DNA of 64,000 nucleotides from Nannocystis exedens (GTDB taxonomy: Bacteria > Myxococcota_A > Polyangia > Nannocystales > Nannocystaceae). The notes under the pieces were generated by a model. The model searched no databases and had not been told where the DNA came from. It saw only the letters and a list, made by a program, of their open reading frames with translations. The position numbers and the translations under genes were made by a program. The stretch lies in assembly GCF_002343915.1 (NCBI RefSeq), contig NZ_NETK01000001.1:7578001-7642000 (forward strand). Direction: 5' to 3'. Numbering within the stretch: position 1 is the first letter of the stretch; each line of letters begins with the position of its first letter. Positions 35,032 to 46,940 of the stretch are shown here, piece after piece.

Positions 35032-36828
35032 ATGGTCGAATCGTCGAGCGTCGTCTATTCCGTGGAATTGAAGCCGCACCAGCACGAGCTCGGGGTGGAG
35101 ATGGTGGTGCGCGGGCCGGCCGCGCAGGGCAGCGTGCGGCTGCAGATCCCGACCTGGGTGCCGGGGGACTATGAATTTGCGCCGCAGGCCCGCGATCTCT
35201 TCGACGTGCGGGCGACCTGCGGCGTGACCGGCCGCGAGCTACGCGTGCGGCGCGACGGCTGGCAGGCGTTCATCGTCGAGGAGGGCGCGGGCGACGTCCG
35301 GATCGCGTACACCGCGTCCGCCTGGGGCGACGATCTCTCGGAGTCGGCCGGCCTGGTCGACGAGCGATTCGCCGTCGTGCTCGGCGCGCGCTACCTGTTC
35401 ACGCCCGCCCACCTGGGCGCCTGCGAGGTGCATTATCGCCTGCCCGCCGACTGGCACGTGCACCACCCTTCGGGCGCGCGGCGGCTCGGCGAACAGACGG
35501 CGTGGGAGTATCCGAGCTACGAGATCCTCCTCGACACGCCGGTCGTGTTCGGCCACTTCGACACCCTCCGGCGGGACGTCCGCGGCACCCCGTTCTACTT
35601 CGTGTTCCTCGATCGCGGGGTGGGGTTCGCCGCCGAATCGGGGCGCTTCGCCGACGCGGTGGCGCGCGCGGTCGAGGTGTTTCACGGCGTCTTCGGCTCG
35701 TTCCCCTTCGAGGATTACACGTTCGTGCTGTCGCTCAACCCCAACAATGATTGGGGGCTCGAACACCTCACCAGCACGATGTGCGGCCTCGGGCCGGACG
35801 TGTTCGTCGACGAGGATCAGTTCAACATCGGCGTGCGCGTGTGCGCCCACGAGCTGTTCCACGCCTGGAACGTGCGCCGCTGCCGGCCGGCGCCGCTCGG
35901 CCACCTCGAGACGCACCTCGTCGGCGGCGCGTTCACCGAGGGGCTGTGGGTGGCCGAGGGCTTCACCCGCTACTACGAATTCCTCGCCTGCACCCGCGCG
36001 GGCATCTATTCGGCCAGCCAGTTCTTCTCGAACCTGGTCGGGTATTTCAATCACCTCACGGTGCAGCCGGCCTATCGACGGGTGAGCGGCGCCGACTCGT
36101 CGTACGCTTCGTACCTCAATCATGCGAAGTACGCCGGGCGCGTCAACAACTCGATCGACTATTACGACAAGGGCATGCTGGTGGCGTTCGCCATCGACGC
36201 CACGCTCCGCACCGCCGGCGCGGGGCAGTCGCTCGACGGCGCGTTCCGGGCGTTCTACGAGCGGTTCGTCGGCTTCGGCCCCGGGCACGCCGGCTACACG
36301 ACCCAGGACGTGCTCGCGTTCTTCGCCGACCTCCATCGTCCGCTCGCGCCGCTCATCGAAGCCGCGGTCGAGCGCCCCGCCGGGCTCGAGACGCCGAGCC
36401 AGCTCCGCGCGCTCGGGTTCGAGGTCGCGGTCGGACCCGAGCTCGCGCTCGGGCTGGTCTTCCAGGGGTCGATCACGCCGAGCATCTACGGCGTGTTCGA
36501 CGACAGCCCGGCCGGCGCCGCCGGCCTCGCGCCGGGCGACGTCATCACGGCCATCGATCACCACGCCTTCTCGCCGGCGGCGCTGACGTGGGTGGGGACG
36601 CACGCAGCACCCGTCACCCTGACCGTGCAGCGCGGCCACCGCTCGCTCTCCTCGACGCTGTCGCCGGCGCCGCGCACCCGCATTCAATCCCTGCAGTGGG
36701 CCGGCACCGCCGCCCAGGCCGTATCGATCCGCGCCTGGCTCGGTCCGCACAGCTTCGATCTCGCCCCGGGCAAGGCCGTCGACCTCGGCTTCTACGAGAA
36801 CTTTCACGGCATCGAGATCGTCGTCTGA
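35032..36828 (+). CDS. M61-family glycyl aminopeptidase-like protein with PDZ domain
   Basis: 598 residues from the ATG at 35032 with a strong GAGGAGGAG ribosome site. The N-terminal beta domain (YSVELKPHQHELGVEMVV, IPTWVPGDYE) precedes a metallopeptidase core with HELFHAWNVRR (HExxH) near residue 273 and the downstream Glu in WVAEGFTRYYEFL. A PDZ domain occupies about 470-555 (GVFDDSPAGAAGLAPGDVIT, AIDHHAF). M61 enzymes remove N-terminal Gly or Ala. No signal peptide is visible, so it is probably cytoplasmic. It follows the oxidase gene by 76 bp in the same direction and may process a peptide substrate or product of the cluster. Confidence 0.85.
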   Translation: MVESSSVVYSVELKPHQHELGVEMVVRGPAAQGSVRLQIPTWVPGDYEFAPQARDLFDVRATCGVTGRELRVRRDGWQAFIVEEGAGDVRIAYTASAWGDDLSESAGLVDERFAVVLGARYLFTPAHLGACEVHYRLPADWHVHHPSGARRLGEQTAWEYPSYEILLDTPVVFGHFDTLRRDVRGTPFYFVFLDRGVGFAAESGRFADAVARAVEVFHGVFGSFPFEDYTFVLSLNPNNDWGLEHLTSTMCGLGPDVFVDEDQFNIGVRVCAHELFHAWNVRRCRPAPLGHLETHLVGGAFTEGLWVAEGFTRYYEFLACTRAGIYSASQFFSNLVGYFNHLTVQPAYRRVSGADSSYASYLNHAKYAGRVNNSIDYYDKGMLVAFAIDATLRTAGAGQSLDGAFRAFYERFVGFGPGHAGYTTQDVLAFFADLHRPLAPLIEAAVERPAGLETPSQLRALGFEVAVGPELALGLVFQGSITPSIYGVFDDSPAGAAGLAPGDVITAIDHHAFSPAALTWVGTHAAPVTLTVQRGHRSLSSTLSPAPRTRIQSLQWAGTAAQAVSIRAWLGPHSFDLAPGKAVDLGFYENFHGIEIVV

Positions 36829-37116
36829 CGATCACGGTCTCGCCGCCGCTCCTGGCGGAGGCGCCGACTTGCATTCGGCAGGCGGCCGGAGGCCTTGCTG
36901 TCATGCGCCGCGAGGCCCATGCACCGGCGCCGCGCTGGGCCGCGTCCACGCGGTCTATCGCGAGCGCAGGCGCCTCATCCACGCCGAGGAGCGGCGCTGG
37001 CCGGAACCGCCCTCTTGGCGGCGCCGGCTCACGCCGCCGGCGCTGCGCTCGGCGGGGGAGGACGCGAGCTCGGGTCGATGACATGTCGTGGCCCGGCGTG
37101 AATGATGCGAGCGCGG
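36829..37116. other. Intergenic stretch with no clear gene
   Basis: It leads into the dehydratase relic. Frames are open but Arg/Ala/Pro-rich, with no recognisable domain. Confidence 0.4.
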
Positions 37117-37365
37117 GGGGCAAGCCGCCGGGAGATCGTGCCGTGGACGGTCAGCGAGCTCGCGGCGGTGCAGGCATGCCTGCGCTTCGTCGACGACCAC
37201 GGGGTGCTGGTCGAGCCAGCCTGCGAGCTGGCCTTTCGGTCATCTACGATCGCGCGCCGCCTCTCGTCGGCCGCGGTCCGGTGCTGGTGATCGTGTACGG
37301 CGGCGGGGCGGGCTTCAACCTGGCGGTGCTGCGCCTGTGGGCCGAACGCACGAGCCGGGCCGATC
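37117..37365 (+). pseudogene. L-serine/threonine ammonia-lyase relic, frameshifted
   Basis: The first frame reads VPWTVSELAAVQACLRFVDD then HGVLVEPACE. After about 37222 a second frame reads IYDRAPPLVGRGPVLVIVYG then GGAGFNLAVLRLW. Together these are the last 80 residues of PLP-dependent serine dehydratases: an x-x-C-L-R-F-x-D-D-H-x-x-L-V-E-P-A-C-G region followed by V-I-V-C-G-G-A-G, the glycine loop. The N-terminal two-thirds with the PLP-binding Lys is absent. Confidence 0.6.
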
Positions 37366-37799
37366 GGTCGCGCCGACGTGCGAAGGTCCGGTCCGTGAGC
37401 GACCCGAGCCACGCCCGCGCTCGCCGGCCACGCTCGAGGTGGTCCCTGGTGATGCGGTGTGAAGACGCCCGCTCCCTGATCCCCGCCCTGCGATGAGCGG
37501 GACGGCGGCGAGGGCGACGAGGCGATGTCTCAGGTACCGCCGAGTTGCGCCCGCGAACGCGAGCGACGGCACGGGCCTCGTCGAGCGGGCCGTGAGGCGC
37601 CAGCACGACGGCGCCGGACAGCGTGATCGGATGATCCCGTAGGCCCCTGCTCGCAAGCCCATGCGCTCGGTCCCACCGAGGCGAGGCGCCGCCTCGCGTT
37701 TTTCCGTGATCGAATCGGCGGGGCTCGAGTCTACCGGGAGCGTCGAGACCGAAGGGTCGACGCGGTCCTGGCTCGACGCCACCCACCTGGATCACCACA
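37366..37799. other. 434-bp intergenic region
   Basis: No recognisable gene. It must carry the promoter of the gene at 37800, but no clear -35/-10 pair was found. Confidence 0.4.
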
Positions 37800-39079
37800 A
37801 TGTCTCAAATATACGCTTGTTCTCTCCTCTCCGTACTCGCCACGCTCACGGCCGCTTCCTCGGCCGAGGCCGCGAGCCTCTATACCCACCGCTGCGAGCA
37901 GCTCACCGCCACGACGACCGTCAGCGAGCCGACCGAAATCGTGCCGAACGTCGAGATCGTGCTGCGCGAGGGACCGCTCCCGGGCGAGCTTCCTCGCCGG
38001 GAGCACGTCCGGATCTCCGCCGGGCTGGCGGACGCGCTCGGGCTGATCGATGACGACGTCGCGCTCGAGGGTGAGGCGGCGCAGATCCGCATCAGCCTCG
38101 GCGCCGGCAGCCCGATCCCCAACGCGAACTTCACCGTGGCGGAGATCGACGAGACCGAAGACGACCTGCGCGTCGAGATCTGGCGGCGCCTGAACTCCGG
38201 CGACAAGGACAACGGCTTCTTCAAGCTGTTCGGCACCCAGAATCCGACGACCGTGTTCGCCAACCCTCAGTTCGCCACAGTCTACGGCACGGCCCCGTCC
38301 GCGACCTACGTCGTCGGGACCGACGGCGAGGTCGAGCGCCGGGACCACTTCACCGAGGCTAACGCGGCGGCGAACAAACAGTTCCGCGAGTGTGTCGAGC
38401 TGCGCGGCGACGATCGCCTGGCGGTGCTCGTCCCGCACGGCGGCGGCATCGAGACCGGGCTCAGCGGGGCGGGCGGCCTGCTCCCCGGCTTCCTGAGCGT
38501 CCTGGCGGGACGCGGTCATGCGCCGAGCGTCTGGGACGCTTCGGGGCAGTGGGCAGCGGGACCTTCGAGCGCTGGCACGTGACGGCGACGCAGATCTCCG
38601 GCGCGTCGTTCCCGGGCTACGGCGAGCTCGAGGACAGCGGCCCGTACACCTACGCCGTCTCGTTGCACGGGTTCGATCACGACGTGCCCGCGGTGTACCT
38701 GGGGGGTCGGGCGAGCCGCCAGACCAAATGCTACATCGCCACTTTCATCGAGGGTCGCCTCGACGTGCTCCACGGCAGGGACAGCGAGATCACCTACAAG
38801 ATCTACGGGCCCGACGGCGCCCCCGTGGACGTGACCAACAACTCGCCGGCGCTGCCGGACAGCGATGATTACAGGGGGTTCTCGGAGGACAACATCGTCA
38901 ACCGCGTCTCCCCCAACGCGACCGGCGCGAGGGACTTCGGCGGGATCCAGGTCGAGCTCTCGAAGGCGCTGCGCGACGACACGGCGCTGTTCTCGCTGTT
39001 CATGGAGGAGCTGGCGCTCGCGCTCACCGTCTTGCTCGACTCCCCACCGCAGGCCGACTACTGCGAATTGCTCGAGTGA
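37800..39079 (+). pseudogene. Secreted poly-gamma-glutamate hydrolase-family protein, one frameshift
   Basis: The first frame (37800-38582) has a signal peptide (SLLSVLATLTAASSAEA), then VVGTDGEVERRDHF, and the N-terminal catalytic element LAVLVPHGGGIETGLSG. It goes out of frame after WDASGQW near 38545-38555. The other frame continues GSGTFERWHVTATQISGASF then YAVSLHGFDHDVPAVYLGG and ends at 39079 with ELALALTVLL. F/Y-E-R-W-H-(I/V)-T-(S/A)-T and the x-H-G motifs are typical of the zinc-dependent PGA hydrolase family (DUF867). Because both halves are well preserved, this is either a very recent mutation, a sequencing error or recoding. Total length about 425 aa. Confidence 0.7.
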
Positions 39080-39640
39080 GGCCCTCGCTGCCGCGAGGAC
39101 TCCGAGTTCGACGAGGGGCCGCCCCGTCGCTCAGGGCCTCGTTCGCCGGGCGAAGGATCACGACCCGTGTCGACGACGAGGTTGAGTCGCGGCGGCCGTC
39201 GTTCGCCCTCCCGCGAATGCTCGTACCGTGGCTCCGGTGATTGAATGCCCGCAGTTTCGACGCGACAGTCGGGGTCTGAAGGCACCGTGCGCGGCGGCGA
39301 TCGGCGCCTACTCCGCGCCATGTCGCGAGGTGTCACATTCACGCCAGTACGGGGCAGGATCGGCGCTACGCTGGCAGATTTGACGACCTGCCCCGACAAC
39401 GCCCCTCGGGAAATCACCGGTGCTCGCTCGCGCGGCGCGTCGGCGCGGCGATGCGAACGGATGTTCGAGGGGCCCGCGCCCGAGAATTCCAATGTGTCGC
39501 GCTCCCGGCGACGCTCGGGCGACGGGGAGAGGCAACATTGTTCGTCCTCGTTATGACGGCAGGCGGATTCGTAGGAGACGGCCGACAGGGTCGTACACGC
39601 CGCTCGATATTCGCGCTGGCCACCATCGAAGGGTGTTGTG
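39080..39640. other. 561-bp intergenic region
   Basis: No convincing coding sequence. Both strands have open frames of Arg/Ser/Pro-rich composition. Its right end carries the promoter of the ADYC gene. Confidence 0.45.
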
Positions 39641-39646
39641 TATAAT
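39617..39646 (+). promoter_or_regulatory. Candidate sigma-70 promoter for the ADYC-kinase operon
   Basis: A perfect TATAAT sits at 39641-39646, unusual in this GC-rich DNA, with TGGCCA (4 of 6 matches to TTGACA) 18 bp upstream at 39617-39622. A GGGAGG ribosome site follows, and the ATG is at 39668, giving a short leader of about 15 nt. Confidence 0.5.
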
Positions 39647-39667
39647 GATCGGACGCGGGAGGGGCCG

Positions 39668-40630
39668 ATGCGAATCACTTCGATGTTCGGAGCGGTGGTG
39701 GTGATGACCGCGATTGCGGGGTGCGACGAGCCGCGGGCGGGTGACGGCGCTTGCGGGGGCGACGAGGTCGAGGCGCGCAGCGCCCAGGTGAACGGGGCGC
39801 TGCTCAACGGGGCGCTGCTCAACGGGGCGCTGCTCAACGGGGCGCTGCTCAACGGGGCCTTGCTCAACGGGCCCAACGGCCCGGCGGACCAGATCCAGCT
39901 GAAGAAGGTCAACGTGAAGGGCGAAGGCGCGGCCGACGACGCCCGGCTCGAGGGCAGCATGCTGGTCGTCACCTCGAACCAGGGCGAGGAGCTGTCGGGC
40001 GTCGATCTCGACGACGCCAAGCTGCACTTCGAGGTGAAAGAGGGCGGGACGACCCACCAGAAGCTGCTCAAGATCCTCGACGTCGCGCAGCTCGCCCCGG
40101 GCTCCGACGTGTGGCTGTTCGACGTCTCGCTCAAGGTCGACTCCGGCGGCTGGGGCCCGCTGTGCCTCGACGGCGCCGGCGAGCCGACCCAGGCGATCTT
40201 GCTCGGGGACGTGTGGAATCCGGGCACCGGCGGGCGCATCCCGCCCGCAGTGAGCAGCGTTACGTTCGCGTGCCGCGACACCGCCCTGGCGAAGTGTGTG
40301 GAATGGGGCTATAAGCCGTGGCTCGCCGATCTGCGGGAGGTCCACCAGGCCTGCACGCGGCTCGTCCGCGCCGACTACTGCGGCGACGGGGTGTCGCACA
40401 CCGAGCAGGGTACGGTGATTCACGTCCTCGACCAGCTCGGGATCCAGAACGTCGATCCCGACCATCAATTCGTCGTCGAGGCCGAGTGGGGGCCGAACGG
40501 GGCGGTCTGCCTCAACGCGAACAACATGCGCCTCGGCCCGCAGCCGCTGAGCTGCCAGCTGCCCGCCTGCGGCACGCCGTTCGCGTCCGGCGGGCTCCTC
40601 CAGAGCGGCAAGATCGTGGGCGCGCTGTAG
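39668..40630 (+). CDS. ADYC-domain lipoprotein with NGALL pentapeptide repeats
   Basis: 320 residues from the ATG at 39668 (GGGAGGGGCC upstream). A hydrophobic segment ending IAGC near residue 20 is a lipobox. Residues about 41-70 are five N-G-A-L-L repeats. The C-terminal part has the ADYC signature RLVRADYCGDG near 235 followed by DQLGIQNVDP and several paired Cys, and ends in GGLLQSGKIVGAL. ADYC-domain proteins are known mainly from myxobacteria and have no assigned biochemical role. The gene ends 9 nt before a Ser/Thr kinase gene, so lipoprotein and kinase are co-expressed and may form a surface-sensing pair. Confidence 0.85.
   Translation: MRITSMFGAVVVMTAIAGCDEPRAGDGACGGDEVEARSAQVNGALLNGALLNGALLNGALLNGALLNGPNGPADQIQLKKVNVKGEGAADDARLEGSMLVVTSNQGEELSGVDLDDAKLHFEVKEGGTTHQKLLKILDVAQLAPGSDVWLFDVSLKVDSGGWGPLCLDGAGEPTQAILLGDVWNPGTGGRIPPAVSSVTFACRDTALAKCVEWGYKPWLADLREVHQACTRLVRADYCGDGVSHTEQGTVIHVLDQLGIQNVDPDHQFVVEAEWGPNGAVCLNANNMRLGPQPLSCQLPACGTPFASGGLLQSGKIVGAL
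39791..39865 (+). repeat. 15-bp tandem repeat, 5 units, inside the ADYC gene
   Basis: The unit AACGGGGCGCTGCTC occurs four times exactly and a fifth time with one change, encoding NGALL each time. The near-perfect DNA identity, including synonymous positions, points to recent slippage-driven expansion, so copy number may vary between strains. Confidence 0.9.
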
Positions 40631-40639
40631 AGCTGCGCG

Positions 40640-43255
<2,616 letters not shown>

Positions 43256-43388
43256 GCCGGCGCGCGCGCGGGCGACGCGACGAGTTCGTCCTTGCCTGGG
43301 GGTGCGCGGCGTCTGACTCTGTGATTCACGACCGGGGGTCGAGACATTCGCCCTCGTCCGCGTCGGCTCCGTGCAGCGCCTCGTCCCT

Positions 43389-43853
43389 TCACGGTGCGGA
43401 CGCCGGCGGCGAGAGCTGGCGTATCATGCGGACGTGGTCGAGGTCGGGGCCGAACGCGCGGGGCCTGACCTCGACGACGACGAACCCGTGCTTCGCGTAG
43501 AAGCCCTGGACCTTCTGCGACGTGTTGGTCTGGAGCTGCCGGATCTGCGGGTTGGCCGGGAGAAACGCGTCGAGGCGGTGGGCCAGCAGCTGGGTGCCGA
43601 TCCCGGTCCGCTGGCGGGCCGCGTCGACGATGCCCCAGCAGAGCGTCGCGGTGATGCCGTCCGGCTCGGCCGCGATCCCGCCGCCGGCGACGATCCTCCC
43701 GCCGTCCTCGACGACGAAGTAAGGCCCGGGGAGGCTGTCGAGGTAGCGCGCGAAGTCGGGCTCCTCGCCGCTGGAGAAGTGCTCGGGGATGTTGCTGCGG
43801 AGGAGCGCGAGGCAGGCCTCGCGATCGGCCGGGGTGTACGGACGAATGAGCAT
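43389..43853 (-). CDS. GNAT-family N-acetyltransferase
   Basis: 154 residues from the ATG at 43853 (MLIRPYTPADREACLALLRS). The acetyl-CoA binding region reads RQRTGIGTQLLAHRL near residue 93, matching the R/Q-x-x-G-x-G/A signature, and is followed by LQTNTSQKVQGFYAKHGFVV, the usual N-x-x-A-x-x-F-Y-x-x-x-G-F motif. It transfers acetyl groups to an amine of unknown identity. Single gene, convergent with the kinase. Confidence 0.9.
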   Translation of the reverse strand: MLIRPYTPADREACLALLRSNIPEHFSSGEEPDFARYLDSLPGPYFVVEDGGRIVAGGGIAAEPDGITATLCWGIVDAARQRTGIGTQLLAHRLDAFLPANPQIRQLQTNTSQKVQGFYAKHGFVVVEVRPRAFGPDLDHVRMIRQLSPPASAP

Positions 43854-44134
43854 TGCGTGTGCCTCGGGTCGGACTTGCGTCGAGGATAGCCCAACGACGA
43901 CACCTCCGGCTCGAGGACCTGCGATGGTGGGCGTGAGGCGAGGGCGGCGGTCGTGCGACGCCACCGCGCCGATCCTCGAGGAGAGAGAGGATCGTACGCG
44001 GCCGGACGGGGTGCACCCGAGCGGCGGTTGCCCGCGCAATAGCGAGGACGCGAGCAGGTCCGATCACGTTTGCGGAGCGGTCCGCCGTTCGGCGAACCGG
44101 GGCGCGGTCCCGTGAAAGACCTGCTGCGCCGCGG

Positions 44135-45628
44135 TCAGGTCGAGAACAGGCGAATCAACGTCATGAAGATGTCGTAGTCGCCGTTATAGGTCGGGTCGTG
44201 GATCGTGCCCGGCGAGTTCGAGTCGTTGATGCCGGTGTTGCTGGTCGACGTCGTCGAGCCGACGCCGACGAGCGTGTCGTAGCGGCGGTCGACCGCGATC
44301 ACCGACTCGTCGAGCCCGTCGCCGCCGTTGTAGGAGCCCCACACGGCGGTGCCGTTCGCGTCGAATGTGACGAACATCCCGTCCCAGCCGAAGCCGGAGT
44401 AGGCGTTGTCGAAGCCGCTCGTGAACAGCCCGGACGACGAGGTGGCGCCCGATGCCTGGATGACGCCCTCGGCGCTGACGCCCTCGAATTGGTCGAGGCC
44501 TGCGCCGCCGTAGTAGCGGCCCCACAGGATGTCGCCGTCGACGTCGAACTGGGTGATGAACGCGTCGGTGGAGCCGGCCCTGAGCGTCGTCGAGTTTACC
44601 GCGATATCGTTGTCCGAGTCGGTGAGGCCGACGATGTACACGAGGTCGTCGGTGCCCGACACGTCGACCGCGACCCCGCGGGCCTGGTCGGTACCGGTGT
44701 CGCCGTAATAGGTGGCCCACTCGAGGACCCCCGACGAATCGTAGCGGACGAGGAAGGCGTCCTGCATGCCGCCGTAGGTGTCGAAGTGGGACCCGTCGAG
44801 CTCGTTGTTGGCCGAGGTGGTGTGGCCGGTGACGTAGACCGCGTCGTCCGAGCCGACGGCGCAGTCGAGCGCCTTGGTCTCGCCGCCCGAGCCGCCGTAA
44901 TAGGTGCCCCACAGCAGCGTCCCGCCGGTGCCGTCGAACTTGGCGATGAACGCGTCGATGCTGCCGTCGAGCTCGTCGTCCCACGGGGTGAAGCCGACCA
45001 TGCCGTCGAACAGGCCCTCGGACGTCGTGGTCCCGACGATGTAGACGTCGCCCTGCGAGTCGATGCAGGTGGCGAACGCCTCCTCGAGCTGGTCGCCGCC
45101 GAAATAGGTGCCCCACAGGCGCGCGCCGTTGTTGCGGAACTTGACCAGCATCGCGTCGCCGGTGCCGTCGAGGGCGGTCTGGTGGGTGCCGGTGGTGGCG
45201 ATGACGTTCCCGGTGTTCGCCGAGCGCGTCGCGCCGCCGGCGAAGAACGTCCCCTCGGCCTCGTCGAACACGACGTCGTGGAAGATGTCGTCGCCGCTGC
45301 CGCCGTAGTAGTTGCCCCAGATCTGCTGGCCGAACCAGTCGAACTTGGTGATGAACGCGTCGCGGCCGCCGTTGTAGTCGCCGTCGTGCGCGGCGTCGGC
45401 CGTGATCCCGGTCTCGGAGGTGGTTTCGCCGACGCACACGACGTTGAATTCGTCGTCGATGACGACCCCGCGTCCGGCGTCGGTCCCCGAACCGCCGTCG
45501 TAGGTGCCCCACAGCCGCGTCGGGTCGGCGTGCGCCTCGGGCGCGAACGCGGCGAACGCGGCCACGATCGTGCTCGTCGTGGTGAAAGAGCGGAAGCCAG
45601 GACCATGATTGCTGATTCTCGAGCGCAT
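44135..45628 (-). CDS. Secreted SBBP (beta-propeller) repeat protein
   Basis: 497 residues from the ATG at 45628, preceded by GAAGGGAT. The signal peptide (IVAAFAAFAPEAHA) ends near residue 35. The mature protein is about eight repeats of roughly 55 residues with W-G-T-Y-(Y/F)-G-G-x-G-x-D and the paired element D-A-F-(I/L)-(T/V)-(K/R)-(F/Y)-D, for example RLWGTYDGGSGTDAGRGVV and DAFITKFDWFGQQIWGNYYG. SBBP repeats form propellers on secreted proteins. The role is presumably adhesion or binding. The gene is divergent from the 2OG oxygenase gene across a repeat-containing intergenic region. Confidence 0.9.
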   Translation of the reverse strand: MRSRISNHGPGFRSFTTTSTIVAAFAAFAPEAHADPTRLWGTYDGGSGTDAGRGVVIDDEFNVVCVGETTSETGITADAAHDGDYNGGRDAFITKFDWFGQQIWGNYYGGSGDDIFHDVVFDEAEGTFFAGGATRSANTGNVIATTGTHQTALDGTGDAMLVKFRNNGARLWGTYFGGDQLEEAFATCIDSQGDVYIVGTTTSEGLFDGMVGFTPWDDELDGSIDAFIAKFDGTGGTLLWGTYYGGSGGETKALDCAVGSDDAVYVTGHTTSANNELDGSHFDTYGGMQDAFLVRYDSSGVLEWATYYGDTGTDQARGVAVDVSGTDDLVYIVGLTDSDNDIAVNSTTLRAGSTDAFITQFDVDGDILWGRYYGGAGLDQFEGVSAEGVIQASGATSSSGLFTSGFDNAYSGFGWDGMFVTFDANGTAVWGSYNGGDGLDESVIAVDRRYDTLVGVGSTTSTSNTGINDSNSPGTIHDPTYNGDYDIFMTLIRLFST

Positions 45629-45781
45629 TCGTTCGTTATCCCTTCGTCGCTGATTGGACCGGCGCCTCGCAGCATTCGGGTCGGGCCCGTGCGGCGCCGG
45701 TGCGGCCTCAGCAAGGGCTACGCCGCGGCTAAAGCCTCGGAATCTCGTCGCGCGGGGGCCGGAACGCGCCTCGCGGACCGC

Positions 45782-45823
45782 CAGACCCCATGGGACAACC
45801 CCATGGGGTCGCCCATGGGTCTG
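45782..45823. repeat. Nested palindrome, possible operator
   Basis: Outer arms CAGACCC(C)ATGGG (45782-45794) and CCCATGGGTCTG (45812-45823) enclose a perfect 10-bp palindrome CCCCATGGGG at 45799-45808. It lies 154-195 bp upstream of the SBBP gene start within the divergent intergenic region, where a dimeric regulator could bind. Confidence 0.6.
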
Positions 45824-45837
45824 TTCAGGAGGGCGGT

Positions 45838-46062
45838 CGCTCGCTCGGGTCCACCACGATCTTCCATCACGAGGAGACCCGGACGCACACAACGGCCCGC
45901 GATGTCCCGCGACGACCGCTCGCTCGTCTTCACCACGATCTTCCCGATCGATCGGACCCGGGGGACACTCACGGCGGCCCGCGTGTCTTCTCGCCGACGG
46001 CCGCGCGCTCGGGTTCACCAGGGCAAACCCGGTGGACACACGGCGGCCCGCTCGCTGCCCGC
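45838..46062. repeat. Three imperfect direct repeats of about 79 bp
   Basis: Units begin near 45838, 45917 and 46003. Shared blocks are CGCTCGCTCG, TTCACCACGATCTTCC (units 1 and 2), a G/C-rich GGACCCGG-type block and ACGGCGGCCCGC. They fill most of the gap between the nested palindrome and the oxygenase gene. Function unknown. Confidence 0.6.
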
Positions 46063-46199
46063 GCCGCAGGGGCGGGCGCGGGACGTCGTGCGCGGAGGAT
46101 CGCCCTGGCGGCGCCGTCGGCTCGGCGAGGACGGGCCACGCATGGGCGCGATGCTGTACATTCGCCGCGTCGCTCGAGCGCCAGCCTCTCCGTCCCCCG

Positions 46200-46940
46200 A
46201 TGACCCCGCTGCTCCCTCCCTACACCGACCCGGCCGACGTCGAGGCAGCCCTCCGTCGCAATGGTTACGCGATCGTGGCTGCGCCGGTCCTGGCGTCCTG
46301 GCTGCCCGAGGGGCTCGGCGGGCTCCAGGCGCTGCAGCCGTCGTGGGACGAGCTCCCGCCGGACACGTACCTGCGCGACGGCGGCCGTTACCGCCGGCGC
46401 CGTCACTCCTGCTTCGTCGTCGAGGGCGCGCGGGTCGAGATCACGCCGCACCGCGCTCACTGGCAGCCGCTCGAGTACAACGCGCTCCACGGCGGCCTGG
46501 AGCGGTGGTTCGCGCCGATGCTGCCGCAGGTGACGGAGCTGCCGGTGTGGTCGTCGCTGCTGCGACGGCTCGGCGCGGTGTGCAGCGCGCGCGCGCCGGT
46601 CGTGCCGCGCTGGTTCGTCGAGGCGCATCAGTTCCGCATCGACACCGCCGACGGCATCGGCCGCCCGACCCCCGAAGGAGCGCACCGCGACGGGGTGGAC
46701 TTCGTCGCGGTGCTGCTCGTCGCGCGCCGGGCGATCAAGGGCGGCGAGACCCGTGTCTTCGAGGCCGAGGGTCCGTACGGCCTGCGCTTCATGATGAGCG
46801 AACCGTGGACGCTGCTGCTCCTCGACGACGCGCGCGTGATCCACGAGACCACGCCGATCCAGCCGCTGGACGAAGCCGGCGGGCACCGTGACACGCTGGT
46901 GCTGACCTTCCGCGCGGGCGGCTTCCAGGGCCCGACCTGA
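46200..46940 (+). CDS. 2-oxoglutarate/Fe(II) dioxygenase, 2OG-Fe_Oxy_2 type
   Basis: 246 residues from the ATG at 46200. The iron ligands are visible as HxD in GAHRDGVDFVAVLL near 161 and a distal His in DDARVIHETTPI near 217. The 2-oxoglutarate-binding Arg is likely in HRDTLVLTFRAG. The order and spacing fit the family of amino-acid hydroxylases related to isoleucine dioxygenase (PF10014). The N-terminal part (NGYAIVAAPVLASWLPEGLG) is also typical. It would hydroxylate a free amino acid or similar metabolite. No ribosome site is obvious. Possibly co-regulated with the divergent SBBP gene. Confidence 0.8.
   Translation: MTPLLPPYTDPADVEAALRRNGYAIVAAPVLASWLPEGLGGLQALQPSWDELPPDTYLRDGGRYRRRRHSCFVVEGARVEITPHRAHWQPLEYNALHGGLERWFAPMLPQVTELPVWSSLLRRLGAVCSARAPVVPRWFVEAHQFRIDTADGIGRPTPEGAHRDGVDFVAVLLVARRAIKGGETRVFEAEGPYGLRFMMSEPWTLLLLDDARVIHETTPIQPLDEAGGHRDTLVLTFRAGGFQGPT

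Noticed and set aside
45782..46062. CRISPR-like array
   Set aside because: Units are about 79 bp, imperfect, only three, with no unique spacers and no cas genes in the window.
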